Shown here one piece after another: positions 50,236 to 59,521 of a DNA stretch of 64,000 nt (the first letter of the stretch is position 1; each line of letters starts with the position of its first letter). The translations under genes and the position numbers were made by a program. Source of the stretch: Streptomyces celluloflavus (GTDB lineage Bacteria > Actinomycetota > Actinomycetes > Streptomycetales > Streptomycetaceae); NCBI GenBank assembly GCA_000720995.1, contig JOEL01000013.1:1-64000 (forward strand). The letters are read 5' to 3'. Under the pieces are notes generated by a model. The model saw only the letters and a program-made list of their open reading frames with translations, searched no databases and was not told where the DNA came from.

Positions 50236-50770
50236 CCGTTTCATGGCGCGGCGCGCAGTGGATCGCAGAGTGTGCGCGGCGTCGAGGGCGGCGGTACGCG
50301 CCCGGTGGGCGGCTTCCGGTAGCCGGCCGGGTGAGCGCCGACCGGGGCTGCGCCTGAGCAGGTCCCGGTAGAGGTTGAGGTGTTGCTCGGCGATGTGCCC
50401 CGGGGCGTAGCGGGCCGAGTTGCGCCGAGCCGCCTCTCCCATGCGCCGGCGCCGGGTGTCGTCACGGATGAGGTCGCACAGCGCAGCGGCGAGGCCATCG
50501 GCATCGCCGGGACCGACCAGATGTCCGTCGACACCGCGGGTGATGATCTCGCGCGGCCCGAGCGGGCAGTCGGTCGCGACGACGGGGAGACCGCAGCGCA
50601 TGGCCTCGACGAGGGGCATGCCGAAAGACTCCCGGTCGGAGGAGGAGACGGCGATGGACGCCTTCGTCAGCTCGGCCTTCCAGGTCATCGACATGGCCGT
50701 TGAGGAAGACGTGGCCGTTCAACCCGAGGCTGTCGACGAGGGCGGCCAGGGTGCTCCTCTCATTGCCGGT
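50236..50770 (-). pseudogene. GT4 glycosyltransferase, C-terminal remnant
   Basis: A short piece GNERSTLAALVDSLGLNGHV is in one frame; after a shift near 50690 the other frame gives AELTKASIAVSSSDRESFGM, PLVEAMRCGLPVVATDCPLG and GVDGHLVGPGDADGLAAAL, the sugar-nucleotide binding half of a GT4 enzyme with the ExFGxxxxEAM motif. The N-terminal acceptor domain is missing; its break at about 50770 coincides with the helicase-domain fragment on the other strand. Confidence 0.75.
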
Positions 50771-51675
50771 GGTGTCGCCGCTGCTGGACGCGGCGTTCAC
50801 CGGCACCGGCGTGCTGCCCGAATTCGTACTCGCCCGCAGCGGCGCGGCCGCCCGGCCCGCCGAACGTGAAGCCGACTTCGCCACCGCCCTGGGCTACGCC
50901 CGCTCCTACCACGCCATCCACGGAACCCTCGCCGCCGCGATCGACACCGTCCACGACGGCTTCGAGCTCGGGCGGTGGCTTCGCCGGCAACGCCGGCACA
51001 CCCGTGACGACGCCCACCGGGGCGCACCTGTGTCTGCCGCAGCGAAGGCCCTCACCAGGATCGACCCTTGGTGGTGTCCGTCTTGGAGCCTGGCGTGGCA
51101 GCGTGCCTGGCAGTACATCCACGACCAGATCAAGGCGGGCCACCGGCTCGACGCCGACCACCACTTCCGCAGCTTCGCCCCCGCCCAACGCGCCTGGCTA
51201 CGCCTCCAGCGCACCCACTACGACGACCTCCACTCCGACCAGCAATGCCTCCTGACCGACATGGGCCTCACCCACGAAGCCGCCCGCACTCGGACCATCA
51301 CTCCCTACGCCGAGACCGCACTCGACCACGCCCGCGCATACGCCGCCCTCCACGGCCCCCTCTCCCCCCAGCGCAGACACCCACCACGACGGCTTCCCCC
51401 TCGGCCGCTGGCTGATACAAACACGCCGCAAAGCCCGACAAGGACACCTATCCGCCGACACCAGCCAAGCCCTCACTGCGATCGCCCCATGGTGGAACCC
51501 ACCCTGGCCCCACACCTGGCAACGCACCTACCAGCAGACCAAGCTCGCCCACCACACAGGCCAGCCCCTTCCGTCGCCCCTCCAGAAGTGGACCGACAGG
51601 CAACGAACCCGTTGGAACACCCTCCACCCCGACCAGCAACACCTCCTCACCAGCATCGGCATCCGCCCCGGATAG
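50770..51675 (+). pseudogene. helicase-associated (HA) domain region, 5' truncated and frameshifted
   Basis: The frame holds several HA repeats: FATALGYARSYHAIHGTLAA followed by GFELGRWLRRQRRHTRDDAH, then WLRLQRTHYDDLHSDQQCLL, and RAYAALHGPL. Near 51370 the frame shifts; the continuation reads FPLGRWLIQTRRKARQGHLS and TLHPDQQHLLTSIGIRPG and stops at TAG 51673-51675. The DEAD helicase core that should precede it is missing. It is the largest of three scattered HA pieces (also 30771 and 41685). Confidence 0.7.
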
Positions 51676-51776
51676 AGCGGCGCTGCACGCCGCAGAACAG
51701 GGGGCGGCCGTGCGTGTCACAGGCGAAGCCCGGTGATACGCACCCGACCAGCGGTCCACGTCCGTCTGATGTCGCC

Positions 51777-52775
51777 CTATCCGCCGTACTCCCAGGCGCT
51801 ATCGGCAGCCGGCCCCTCAGCTTGAATCTTCAGCAGCCGAGACGCTATGGCTCCTTCGTTACGGCCGAATTCCTGCGACAGCTCCGACAACGAAGCACCC
51901 TGGGAGCAGCGCTCGGCGAGCCGTTGTTCGTCCTCGGGTTCCCAAGGTTTATAGGCGTTGGGGTGCAGTTGCCTCTTCGCGTCCACGGTGTACGCCTTGG
52001 GAGCTTCCGGCTCAACCACAGGGCGGGGATCGGGCACAAGGTCACCGGGGTAGGGCGCGAGTTTGAGACCGTAGAGCTTCCAGCGAATGGATTTCTCGCT
52101 GCGCCCAAGCTTCTCAGCCAGTTGCTCCAGTCCCTCGCCCGCTCGGTAGTGCTCTTCCAGGTAGGCGATGGCTTCGGAGGTCCACGCCTGGCCAGGGCGG
52201 GTGGCTTTGACGGGGGCCGGAGAAGTGGCAGCGGAAGTGTCCACAGCGGAGGCGATGGGAGCCGAGGTGATGAGATGGACGACCTCGCTGAGATCGCATG
52301 TGTCCAGCTCTCCGGTCAGTTCGCCGCGGATGACTCCGTCGGCGGTACTGACGACGACAGTGATCTCGACACGTCCCTCTGCCAGGAGGTCGGCGTGCAG
52401 ACTGTAGCGGCGTTGCGAACTGCCGATCTCAAGCCTCACTGTCGCCGCGTCCCGCACTGCAGCGGAGGCTGTGGGCACGCGGTGGTAGGCCGGAGACAGT
52501 AATTCGTGGACGTGCCAGGTAGCCACGAAAGAGCCACCGCCGTCGAGCCGGTAGCTCGTCTGGCTCGCTTCCAGATCGCATGCCGCATAGAGAACCTTGA
52601 CCTGTTGGCCGTCAAACAGACCAGGGTATTGACCCGGGATGGTGGGTGGGAGGGTCAGAACCCCGCGGCCCGGCTGGATGCCACGGAGATCAGCGTCAGG
52701 ATCTCCGTACCAAGTGCCGCGGGCATCACAGAAAGCGTAGATCAACACAGCGAGCAGCCGCCCCTTCATCCACAT
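51777..52775 (-). CDS. hypothetical protein with two SANT/HTH-like C-terminal repeats
   Basis: The 332-residue product has an N-terminal half of unknown fold (LLAVLIYAFCDARGTWYGDP, FVATWHVHELLSPAYHRVPT) and two DNA-binding-like modules: RPGQAWTSEAIAYLEEHYRA with EKLGRSEKSIRWKLYGL (about residues 193-235) and YKPWEPEDEQRLAERCSQGA with FGRNEGAIASRLLKIQ (about residues 272-318). Such modules often sit at the C-terminus of Streptomyces helicases and are thought to contact DNA. A nucleic-acid-related role is plausible; the exact function is unknown. The start at 52775 could be later (MKGRLL, 52769). Confidence 0.6.
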   Translation of the reverse strand: MWMKGRLLAVLIYAFCDARGTWYGDPDADLRGIQPGRGVLTLPPTIPGQYPGLFDGQQVKVLYAACDLEASQTSYRLDGGGSFVATWHVHELLSPAYHRVPTASAAVRDAATVRLEIGSSQRRYSLHADLLAEGRVEITVVVSTADGVIRGELTGELDTCDLSEVVHLITSAPIASAVDTSAATSPAPVKATRPGQAWTSEAIAYLEEHYRAGEGLEQLAEKLGRSEKSIRWKLYGLKLAPYPGDLVPDPRPVVEPEAPKAYTVDAKRQLHPNAYKPWEPEDEQRLAERCSQGASLSELSQEFGRNEGAIASRLLKIQAEGPAADSAWEYGG

Positions 52776-53149
52776 GAAACGTCAGGAGATGATGACGCGG
52801 TCGACAACAGCGTGACCTGCAGTTCACCAACCTGTAGCCGCACAGCCTCTCCCCATCGGCGGGGGATCTGGCCGGTCCTTACGCATCACACCAAAACCTC
52901 GGCACCACCCGCCCCACCAAACCGAGTAGCCGCTCACTCAAACTGCACCCTGCTCACTCAAACGGCACAGACCACGTATTGCCCAGGTCAGACACACACC
53001 ACCCGGATCAGGCAAGCAACCCGGACACCTTCCCCTCACACGGAAACCGTCCAGAAAAAGTGAGAACCACCAGCTCACCGCGACAACAACAGCGCAGAAA
53101 CCCTGGGCGACGACACGGCGACCTTGAGCCGGCGGATCTCGTCGCGGTG
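52776..53149. other. 374 bp, gene-free, with an IS-end-like repeat
   Basis: No gene is supported. The only feature is the pair of 17-bp direct repeats at 52932-52968. The RHS remnant on the minus strand fades out into this stretch. Confidence 0.4.
52932..52968. repeat. two 17-bp direct repeats, IS21-like end
   Basis: GCTCACTCAAACTGCAC and GCTCACTCAAACGGCAC are 20 bases apart with one difference. Multiple terminal repeats of this kind (complement GTGCCGTTTGAGTGAGC) are typical of IS21-type ends. No istA or istB gene is near, so it would be a solo end that probably truncated the RHS gene. Confidence 0.45.
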
Positions 53150-53700
53150 GTGGGCGTGGTCGCGAGTGCGGTGCCCGAGCGATGTCCCGCCAAGGCAGCT
53201 TCCTGACCTGGGCGTACAGGCCCGGATGGTTGTTCTTGAAGGAGAAGCCCCAGTGCCCGTCCAGGTCGACGCAGTTGACGGGATCGGCACTGCAGTAGTC
53301 GTAGGCGTCGGCGTTGCCCCCGGGGTCCGCATTCATCTGCAGGAACCGGCCCAGCGCCGGGCTGTAGATGCGGGCGCCCATGAGGATGACGCCGCCGAGG
53401 GCCTCACCCGAGCGCTGCTTGGCGCCGAGCCAGCCGTACCGCTGCGGCGCCTGGCCGTCGGTCGGCACCCCGAACTCGTCGTAGAGCAGCACCTTCGGGG
53501 CCGTCATCGCCGTGTCCGGAGTGACGGACATGTCGCCGTGCACGTTGGCGAACTGCAGCTCGACGTCGCCGGTCGCGGACGTGGTGGCCACAAGGTCGCC
53601 GTCAGGGCCGGAGACGTTGCGGCCTCGGCCCGCTTCGCGGGCGGTTGTACCAGGTGCCGCCGGCTCCGGGCATGGCCGGGCGGGACCGGCACTGCGTCCC
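53150..53700 (-). pseudogene. RHS-repeat protein, C-terminal core remnant
   Basis: Minus-strand frames give HGDMSVTPDTAMTAPKVLLY, EFGVPTDGQAPQRYGWLGAK, then GGVILMGARIYSPALGRFLQ and ADPGGNADAYDYCSADPVNC, the conserved RHS-associated core. After DLDGHWGFSF the sequence loses character; no recognisable toxin domain follows. The huge N-terminal part is absent (a shift lies near 53590). It may be the tail of a lost secreted toxin or wall protein. Confidence 0.7.
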
Positions 53701-53807
53701 GCCGCCTGACGGCGGCGGGACGTACGCCCGAGCCTCGTTTCCCGACAGTGTCACGCTGGCGGGGCCCTCCCTGCTCGGCGGACCTCGGTGGGTTCCGGTG
53801 GAGCGGC

Positions 53808-56126
53808 CTACTGGTACTGCGTGGTGACGCTCACACCGCTGAAGTCCTGCTGTCCGGCGTCAAGGCTGAAGTAGACCCAGCCGGACGGCGGGTTGTCGAT
53901 GGTCAGCGTCTCGTTGTTGCCGGCGTTGGTGGACTTCGCCTGGTACGAGGTGGTGGTGGCCCAGCTGGTGCCGTTGTAGTAGAGGTCGGCGTTGCCGGTG
54001 CCGCCGGTGCTGGTGATGGTCAGCTGCTGGACGCCGGCCGGCAGGTACAGGAAGTGGTTGCTGTGGTCGCCGGTGGTGGCCGCGAGGCCGTCCCGGCGGC
54101 AGTTCTTGTCGAATTGGCGCGTGTCTGCGTTGGTGCAGAGCGGGGTGGACCGGGCCTCCGGCAGAGGGCCGCAGTCGTCGGTCGCGCAGGTGGTCGTCAG
54201 CCAGGTGGCGAAGCCGGCGTCGTAGCTGGTGCCGATGGTCTGCTTCAGGAAGGTGCGGGCACCGTTCCAGTCACCGGTGCGGTACTTGCCGAGCACGGTC
54301 TCGATGTCCGCGGGGTGCGCCTGCAGCATGTAGCGGACCGCCAGGAAGCCCCACTGGTAGACCCGGGCCGAGTTGACGTCGGGGTCGTCGTCCTGGCCGT
54401 AGACGGTGTCGAACAACTCGCTGAGCTTGTACGTCTTCTTGCCGGCTGCAGCGATCGCGTTGGCGTTGCGCTCCTGGCGGTAGCCGTACGAGATGTTCTC
54501 GGCGATGCCCTCGACCCACCAGATGGTCGGCGTGGTCTGGCCGGCGTCGAAGTCGCCGGCCATGTTGTAGCGGCCGTCGAGGTAGTGGGTGTACTCGTGG
54601 TTGAGGTTCCAGATCTCGAACTTGGGGCGCAGCCAGGACGCCTCGTGGGCGATGAAGCGGGCCTGGTTGCCCGGCTTGGCCGGGTCGCCCTCCTCGTACA
54701 TACCGCCGTTGTCGACGTCGATGTCGTAGATGGCCCAGGCGTACAGCGAGTACTGGGTGTAGTCGTCGAAGACGACGACCTCCAGGTTGGTGTTCACGTC
54801 ACCGGGGATCGCGCCCTTGTCGCCGATCACGCGGTGGAAGTAGGCGTCCTGGTTGATCAGGCTGGTGCAGGTGCCGGCCAGCTGCCCGGGGGACATGTCC
54901 TGGGCGCGGATCTTCAGGCCCGGGCTACAGGTGTGCTGGATCGGCAGGATCACCGGGAGCACGCGGCTGCCCAGGTCGCAGATGCCGTAGGCCGCGCAGT
55001 TGCCCTTGTCGTACTGACGTGTGGCCCAGCCCAGGTTCATGGTGATCGGGGCGGTGGGGCCGACGTTCGGGTAGCGGTTGATCAGGTCCTTCAGCAGCGG
55101 CCGGACCCGGTCCTTGAGCTCGGGAACATCGAGGGCGTAACCGAGGAAGCGGCCGACGTTGCTGATGACGTCCAAGCGGTTCAGCTGCGTCTCGTTGCGG
55201 GTGATGAAATCGGCCCAGGTGTTGAGGATCGCAGGGTCGGCCTTGAGCGCGGCCCGCCAGCCCCGGCCGTCGTTCTTGGTATCGAAGCCGTTCTCGACGA
55301 CGCGCTCGGCGTTCTCGAGGGAGAGGGTCATCCGGCTCGGCCAGGTGGCGTCGTAGTGGGCGAGCAGCCACTTGACGACGCCGGCGTACCGGCCGGCCTC
55401 GCGGGTGCTGTCGATCAGCGTGACGGCCTCGTTGAGCGTATCGCCGTTGGCGTCGGTGACGTCCTTGCTGCGCGGGGCGGCGAAGAAGGCGTCCAGCGCG
55501 CCGCGGGCCGAGGTCTGCAGCGCCGTGCCGTAGTCACCGACGACATCCTGGTGGTTGTCCTGCACGTAGTAGCCGGCGCGCAGGAACATCACCAACTGGC
55601 CCACGGAGGTGCTGTTGTCGCCCGGGTAGGTGGCGGAGGCGTCGCGCAGCGCGTTGGCGACGGTCACCATCTGGGGCTCGCGGAACGTCTTCCCGGCGTC
55701 GGTACCGGCGAGGTTGAACAGCGGGTAGGTGCAAGTGACCTGGGGAAGGGCCTTGAGCTGCTGAATCAGCGCGCTGCCCGTGGCGTTGATCACTCCGGAC
55801 AGGTCGCCGCATTCGTTCCCGGCGGCGGCCGACCGCTTGCCGGTCTTGACGGGCGTCGGGGCGGCCGCCGGGGCGGACTCTTCGGTGGAATCCTGCGAGG
55901 AGATCTTGAAACCGGAGCCGTTGGTCATGGCGTCGGGCGACTTGGGGACCGGGATCGACCGCGGCGCCGAAGCCACGGGTCCGGCAGCGTTGGCGCCGGC
56001 CTGGGGCACGGCGCCGACGGGGGTGGCCTGGCTCTGCGGCGTGAGCAGGCCGAACGCGATGAGGAAAGCGGCGCCGAGCGCAGGGAGCCTGCGTGCGTTG
56101 GCCGTTGATATCCGGGAGGGGCGCAT
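53808..56126 (-). CDS. secreted M9 collagenase
   Basis: The 772-residue product has an N-terminal signal region (hydrophobic LGAAFLIAFGLL, cleavage after SQA near residue 34) and a linker. The activator domain precedes a gluzincin peptidase domain with zinc motif HEYTH in EIWNLNHEYTHYLDGRYNMA and the third ligand Glu in WWVEGIAENISYGY, exactly as in M9 collagenases. The last about 95 residues (FLYLPAGVQQLTITSTGGTG, then GWVYFSLDAGQQDFSGVSV) form a PPC domain that helps collagen binding. GGAGG precedes ATG 56126. It lies next to a GntR regulator and hydroxyproline catabolism genes, so its products likely feed that pathway. Confidence 0.93.
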   Translation of the reverse strand: MRPSRISTANARRLPALGAAFLIAFGLLTPQSQATPVGAVPQAGANAAGPVASAPRSIPVPKSPDAMTNGSGFKISSQDSTEESAPAAAPTPVKTGKRSAAAGNECGDLSGVINATGSALIQQLKALPQVTCTYPLFNLAGTDAGKTFREPQMVTVANALRDASATYPGDNSTSVGQLVMFLRAGYYVQDNHQDVVGDYGTALQTSARGALDAFFAAPRSKDVTDANGDTLNEAVTLIDSTREAGRYAGVVKWLLAHYDATWPSRMTLSLENAERVVENGFDTKNDGRGWRAALKADPAILNTWADFITRNETQLNRLDVISNVGRFLGYALDVPELKDRVRPLLKDLINRYPNVGPTAPITMNLGWATRQYDKGNCAAYGICDLGSRVLPVILPIQHTCSPGLKIRAQDMSPGQLAGTCTSLINQDAYFHRVIGDKGAIPGDVNTNLEVVVFDDYTQYSLYAWAIYDIDVDNGGMYEEGDPAKPGNQARFIAHEASWLRPKFEIWNLNHEYTHYLDGRYNMAGDFDAGQTTPTIWWVEGIAENISYGYRQERNANAIAAAGKKTYKLSELFDTVYGQDDDPDVNSARVYQWGFLAVRYMLQAHPADIETVLGKYRTGDWNGARTFLKQTIGTSYDAGFATWLTTTCATDDCGPLPEARSTPLCTNADTRQFDKNCRRDGLAATTGDHSNHFLYLPAGVQQLTITSTGGTGNADLYYNGTSWATTTSYQAKSTNAGNNETLTIDNPPSGWVYFSLDAGQQDFSGVSVTTQYQ

Positions 56127-56180
56127 CTGTTGGGGCCTCCGGGGCCGTCATGGCCGCACGTTGAACATGCGGCCCTTGAT

Positions 56181-56203
56181 GTGTGACATGTAACATTGCA
56201 CAC
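56181..56203. promoter_or_regulatory. imperfect palindrome upstream of the collagenase gene
   Basis: GTGTGACATGT-A-ACATTGCACAC is symmetric at 9 of 11 positions. It lies 55 bases from the collagenase start. The core GTGACATGTAACATTGC resembles GTGACATTGTATACTGC in front of the GntR gene, so the same regulator could bind both. Confidence 0.5.
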
Positions 56204-56460
56204 ACCCCATCGCGCGGGAAGATTCCGGACCGGATTGCCGTCCGGCATCTTTGCGTTCGACCCCGGATGAACGGCGCGGAACTTCTCTCCGCCGCGCTGC
56301 CCCGCACGGCCGGCGGTGCCGAGAAGTGGAGGGCTCGGCTCCTGGACGGCTGACCGGCTGTTGGGCAGCGGCGCGGCCCGGACGGGCCCGGCGCCACGGT
56401 GCGGACCGGACGCCGCAGAGCACGGGGACCGAGTTCCATGCCATTTCCCGGGTACTGCCG

Positions 56461-56504
56461 GCAGCACCCCACATCGTCCGTCGAAGGACGATGCCGGGTG
56501 CTGC
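56461..56504. repeat. stem-loop upstream of the GntR gene
   Basis: GCAGCACCC and CATCGTCC pair with GGACGATG and GGGTGCTGC, 17 base pairs with one internal 2-base mismatch and a 6-base loop. It is just upstream of the likely GntR promoter; it may block read-through or be a protein site. Confidence 0.5.
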
Positions 56505-56508
56505 GCAA

Positions 56509-56526
56509 CGTGACATTGTATACTGC
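56509..56526 (+). promoter_or_regulatory. probable GntR promoter and autoregulatory site
   Basis: GTGACATTGTATACTGC contains TATACT (56519-56524), a good -10 box about 27 bases before the start codon. It also holds ATTGTATAC, most of the ATTGTATACAAT palindrome favoured by FCD-type GntR proteins. A bound regulator would cover the -10 box. Confidence 0.5.
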
Positions 56527-56550
56527 TGACACATCGTTGAAAGGGAATGC

Positions 56551-57255
56551 ATGAGTGGGCTGAAGTCCCGCAAGCTCCTCTCCGTGCAGGAGCACCTGCG
56601 TGACCGGGTGGCCAACGCCCTGCGCGCTGCGCTGATCTCGGGAGACCTGCAGCCCGGCGTGATCTATTCGGCGCCCACGCTGGCCGCCGAATACGGCGTC
56701 TCCGCCACGCCCGTGCGCGAAGCCATGCTGGATCTCGCCCGCGAGGGCCTGGTCGAGGCGGTGCGCAACAAGGGGTTCCGCGTCACCGAACTCTCCGACC
56801 GCGATTTGGACGAGTACACCGAGATCCGCTCACTCATCGAGATCCCCACCATCGGCCGCGTGACTCGCTCCGCCTCACGCGAGCAGCTGGAGGCGCTGAG
56901 GCCGATGGCAGAGGAGATCGTGGCCGCCGCAGACCGGGGCGACCTGATCGCCTACCTGGAGTCGGACCGCAGCTTCCATCTCGGCCTGCTCGCCCTCGCG
57001 GGGAACGCCCGCCTCCTTGAGACGGTGGCCGACCTGCGCAACCGCTCTCGGCTCTACGGGCTCGCCGACCTGTCCCAAGAAGGAGCGCTGGCGGGGTCGG
57101 CGCGGGAGCACACAGCGCTTCTGGACATCATGATCGCCGGGGATGCGGAGGGCGCCGAGGAGCACATGCGCCACCATCTCGCGCATGTGCGGACCCTGTG
57201 GGCGGCGCGGAAGCGGGAAGCCGAGCGCCCGGCCCGCATGCGCGGCTCCCGCTGA
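56551..57255 (+). CDS. GntR-family regulator, FCD subfamily
   Basis: The 234-residue product has the winged helix ANALRAALISGDLQPG, PTLAAEYGVSATPVREAMLD, then LVEAVRNKGFRVTEL. The C-terminal FCD domain has the metal-site pattern with Asp/His in DRSFHLGLLALAGN and later HTALLDIMIAGDAEGAEEHM. GAAAGGGA precedes ATG 56551. It lies between collagenase and the hydroxyproline operon; FCD regulators with hydroxyproline or pyrroline-carboxylate ligands are known (HypR, LhpR types). It likely controls both units, with the ligand inferred from context. Confidence 0.88.
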   Translation: MSGLKSRKLLSVQEHLRDRVANALRAALISGDLQPGVIYSAPTLAAEYGVSATPVREAMLDLAREGLVEAVRNKGFRVTELSDRDLDEYTEIRSLIEIPTIGRVTRSASREQLEALRPMAEEIVAAADRGDLIAYLESDRSFHLGLLALAGNARLLETVADLRNRSRLYGLADLSQEGALAGSAREHTALLDIMIAGDAEGAEEHMRHHLAHVRTLWAARKREAERPARMRGSR

Positions 57256-57320
57256 CGCCGAGGCTCGTCCGGCACGACCGGGGGTACTGTCCCGGACCCG
57301 GCACCGACGGGCCGGAGGGG

Positions 57321-58262
57321 TCAGGTCCGCTCCCCCGGAGTTCCCTCCTTCCGCCGGTAGGCCGCGACGGCGACCACCAGGTCCTGCCAGGCCATCCCGC
57401 ATGTCTTCACGACCAGCGGGCGGTCGGCCGGGGCGACGGCCCGCGAGCCCATCAGGTCCGCCATGGTCACCAGGGAGCCCGGGGCAAGCGAGCCCTCGCG
57501 CATCGCCATCACGACGTCGCCCGCCTCGCGGAGGGCGGTCTCCCGGCTCTCCACGAGGACCGTGGCGCGACCCATCAGCGCGCTGTCGATTTCCCGCGCG
57601 GTCGGTTCGTGCGAGCCGACCGCGAGCACCACCGCGCCGTCGCGCACCAGACGCCCGTCGACCACCGGTTCACGGGCGGATGTCGCAGTGACGACGACAT
57701 CCGCGCGACGTACCAGAGCCGCCGTTTCCGCGCCGTCCGCCGACGTATGCCGGTCCGCCCATCCGGGGACGGGGCCCCCGCGCCGGGTGACGGCCGTGAC
57801 GTCGGCCACCGGAACATGGGCCCGGACGGTGGCGACGTGCCCCTCCCCCTGGGGGCCCGCGCCGAAGACCACCAGGCGCAGCCCTCCGCCGGCGTCTGCG
57901 AGCCCGTACAGCCGGTCCAGACAGGCCGCGACCGAGACGGCGGGGGTCCGCAGGGTCGTCAGCGCCACCCCGTCCAGGAGCGCCACCGGGGTCAGGGTCG
58001 CGCTGTCGTGCAGCAGATAGGTGGCGTTGATCCGCCGCAGCCCGCGCGCGGCGTTGCCGGGCGCGACGGTGGCGATCTTCACACCGAACCAGCCACCGGA
58101 TTCCGAGGGCATGAGCAGTCCCTGACCGTGGGCCAGCGGAATGACCGCGCGCGGCACGTCGCCGTCCGGGTCGAGCCCCCCGGCCAGCGCTTGCCGGACT
58201 GCGGCGACGGCGCCGGCCGGGCCGAGCGCGAACACGTCCTCCTCGTCGAGCATTGTCGTCAT
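57321..58262 (-). CDS. ornithine cyclodeaminase/mu-crystallin-family Pyr2C reductase-like protein
   Basis: The 313-residue Rossmann protein shows GWFGVKIATVAPGNAARGLR with the substrate Lys, LLDGVALTTLRTPAVSVAAC and the NAD(P) motif VVFGAGPQGEGHVAT. In hydroxyproline clusters the family member (LhpI) reduces delta-1-pyrroline-2-carboxylate, made from trans-3-hydroxyproline, to proline. Its start overlaps the stop of the upstream racemase-family gene (ATGA). It is the last gene of the operon. True ornithine cyclodeaminases lack this context, so the reductase role is preferred but unproven. Confidence 0.8.
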   Translation of the reverse strand: MTTMLDEEDVFALGPAGAVAAVRQALAGGLDPDGDVPRAVIPLAHGQGLLMPSESGGWFGVKIATVAPGNAARGLRRINATYLLHDSATLTPVALLDGVALTTLRTPAVSVAACLDRLYGLADAGGGLRLVVFGAGPQGEGHVATVRAHVPVADVTAVTRRGGPVPGWADRHTSADGAETAALVRRADVVVTATSAREPVVDGRLVRDGAVVLAVGSHEPTAREIDSALMGRATVLVESRETALREAGDVVMAMREGSLAPGSLVTMADLMGSRAVAPADRPLVVKTCGMAWQDLVVAVAAYRRKEGTPGERT

Positions 58263-59404
58263 CGCAGCACGAAGCCCGGCAGGAGGGTGTCGTCGGGGTC
58301 GACGGTGAAGCGGCAGGTCCCGGTGGCGTACGCCGTGCCCGTCACGGCCGGGACGACCGCGGGGAGGCCGTGGGCGTTGGTCAGGTGGGCGATCCGGGCG
58401 TGGAAGACGGATCCCACCACGGACTCGTGCCGCAGTTCGTCACCTGGGTGCAGTTGTCCGGCGTCGGCGAGCAGCGCGACCCGCGCGGCGGTGCCCGAGC
58501 CGCACGGGGAGCGGTCGACCTCACCGTCCGCGAACACCGTGACGTTGCGGTGGTGCAACCGCCGGGTGCCGTCGGGCCGTCGGGCCGGTGCGGCGGCCTC
58601 TTCGGTGAACACCGTCCCGTAGACGCCGGACAGCCGGGGATCCTGCGGGTGTTCGGCGGCGCCGGCGGCGTTGAGCGCGTCGCGGATCTCGCGGCCCGCC
58701 GCGATGAGCTGAGGGATGTCTTCCGGCCGGACCCGCAGCCCGAACCGCTCCACCGGAAGCACGGCGTACATGGCGCCGCCGAAGGCGATGTCGACGGCGA
58801 CGGTTCCGCGCGAGGTTGCCACCTCGACGCCGCGCGTGTGGACGTAGCCGGGGACGTTGATGAATGTCACGTCCGCGACCCGGCCGCCGACGGTGCGCAC
58901 GCTCGCCGTGACACGGCCGGAGGGTACGTCGATCACGACGTCCGTCGTTCCGTCGGCGGACGCCGGGACCAGGCCCGAGGCGACCGCCCAGGCGCCGAGG
59001 GCGATCGTGCCGTGGCCGCAGGCTGTGGAGAAGCCGTCCTTGTGCCAGAAGAGGGCGCCGAGGTGGGCGCCGGTGTCGTCCGGCGGCACCAGGAAGGCCC
59101 CGTACATGTCGGCGTGGCCGCGCGGTTCGCCGCACAGCAGGGCCCGCGTCCACTGGACCTCGTCGCTGGCCATCGCTGCCGTGCGCCGCTCGGCGACGGT
59201 GAGCCCGGCCCCGGTCACGGCCGGCGGGGCCTGCGGCACGATCCGGAACGGTTCGCCCCCGGTGTGCCAGTCCACCGTTTCGATCGGCACGGTGCCCAGC
59301 AGCCCGCGCGCCACCGCCGTCTCCGGCCTCTCCGGCGTCTCCGCCCTCCCGTGCCCTTCCGAAGTGTCAGCCGCCTTCGGTTCTTCCCGTGTCACCCGCA
59401 TCAC
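58259..59404 (-). CDS. proline racemase-family enzyme (hydroxyproline dehydratase or epimerase)
   Basis: The 381-residue product has an N-terminal extension of about 35 residues before VPIETVDWHTGGEPFRIV. The two active-site loops read GFSTACGHGTIALG and DRSPCGSGTAARVA, so both acid/base positions are Cys. Cys/Cys marks proline racemases and hydroxyproline epimerases, while human trans-3-hydroxyproline dehydratase has Thr second. The adjacent Pyr2C reductase argues for dehydratase, the residues for epimerase; the question stays open. The stop overlaps the reductase gene by 4 bases. Confidence 0.8.
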   Translation of the reverse strand: MMRVTREEPKAADTSEGHGRAETPERPETAVARGLLGTVPIETVDWHTGGEPFRIVPQAPPAVTGAGLTVAERRTAAMASDEVQWTRALLCGEPRGHADMYGAFLVPPDDTGAHLGALFWHKDGFSTACGHGTIALGAWAVASGLVPASADGTTDVVIDVPSGRVTASVRTVGGRVADVTFINVPGYVHTRGVEVATSRGTVAVDIAFGGAMYAVLPVERFGLRVRPEDIPQLIAAGREIRDALNAAGAAEHPQDPRLSGVYGTVFTEEAAAPARRPDGTRRLHHRNVTVFADGEVDRSPCGSGTAARVALLADAGQLHPGDELRHESVVGSVFHARIAHLTNAHGLPAVVPAVTGTAYATGTCRFTVDPDDTLLPGFVLR

Positions 59405-59521
59405 GCTCCCTGATGTCTCGATATGCCGTGGGCCGGTCCGCCAGGCGGCGTCCGGACAGGTGAGCGCGAAGGGCCGGACGCCGCACGGGCGGCCGGCCCA
59501 TCGCGCGACTGCTCAAACGGT

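Larger units (their letters stand above)
56127..56550. other. divergent regulatory region, collagenase and GntR gene
   Basis: This 424-bp gap holds the collagenase leader, a 23-bp imperfect palindrome (56181-56203), a long stem (56461-56504) and a related site before the GntR gene (56509-56526). No gene is seen in it. Confidence 0.6.

Noticed and set aside
53150..53250. RHS-associated C-terminal toxin domain
   Set aside because: After the core motif the sequence has no toxin-like domain and appears truncated near an IS-end-like repeat, so no polymorphic toxin is claimed.
53124..56108. Plus-strand open frame of about 990 codons opposite the collagenase gene
   Set aside because: Low-complexity Val/Gly/Arg product with no domain; the minus strand encodes a complete M9 collagenase with HEYTH.
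57321..58262. Naming the last operon gene ornithine cyclodeaminase
   Set aside because: The family fits, but hydroxyproline context favours pyrroline-2-carboxylate reductase; the specific ornithine assignment is not supported by sequence alone.
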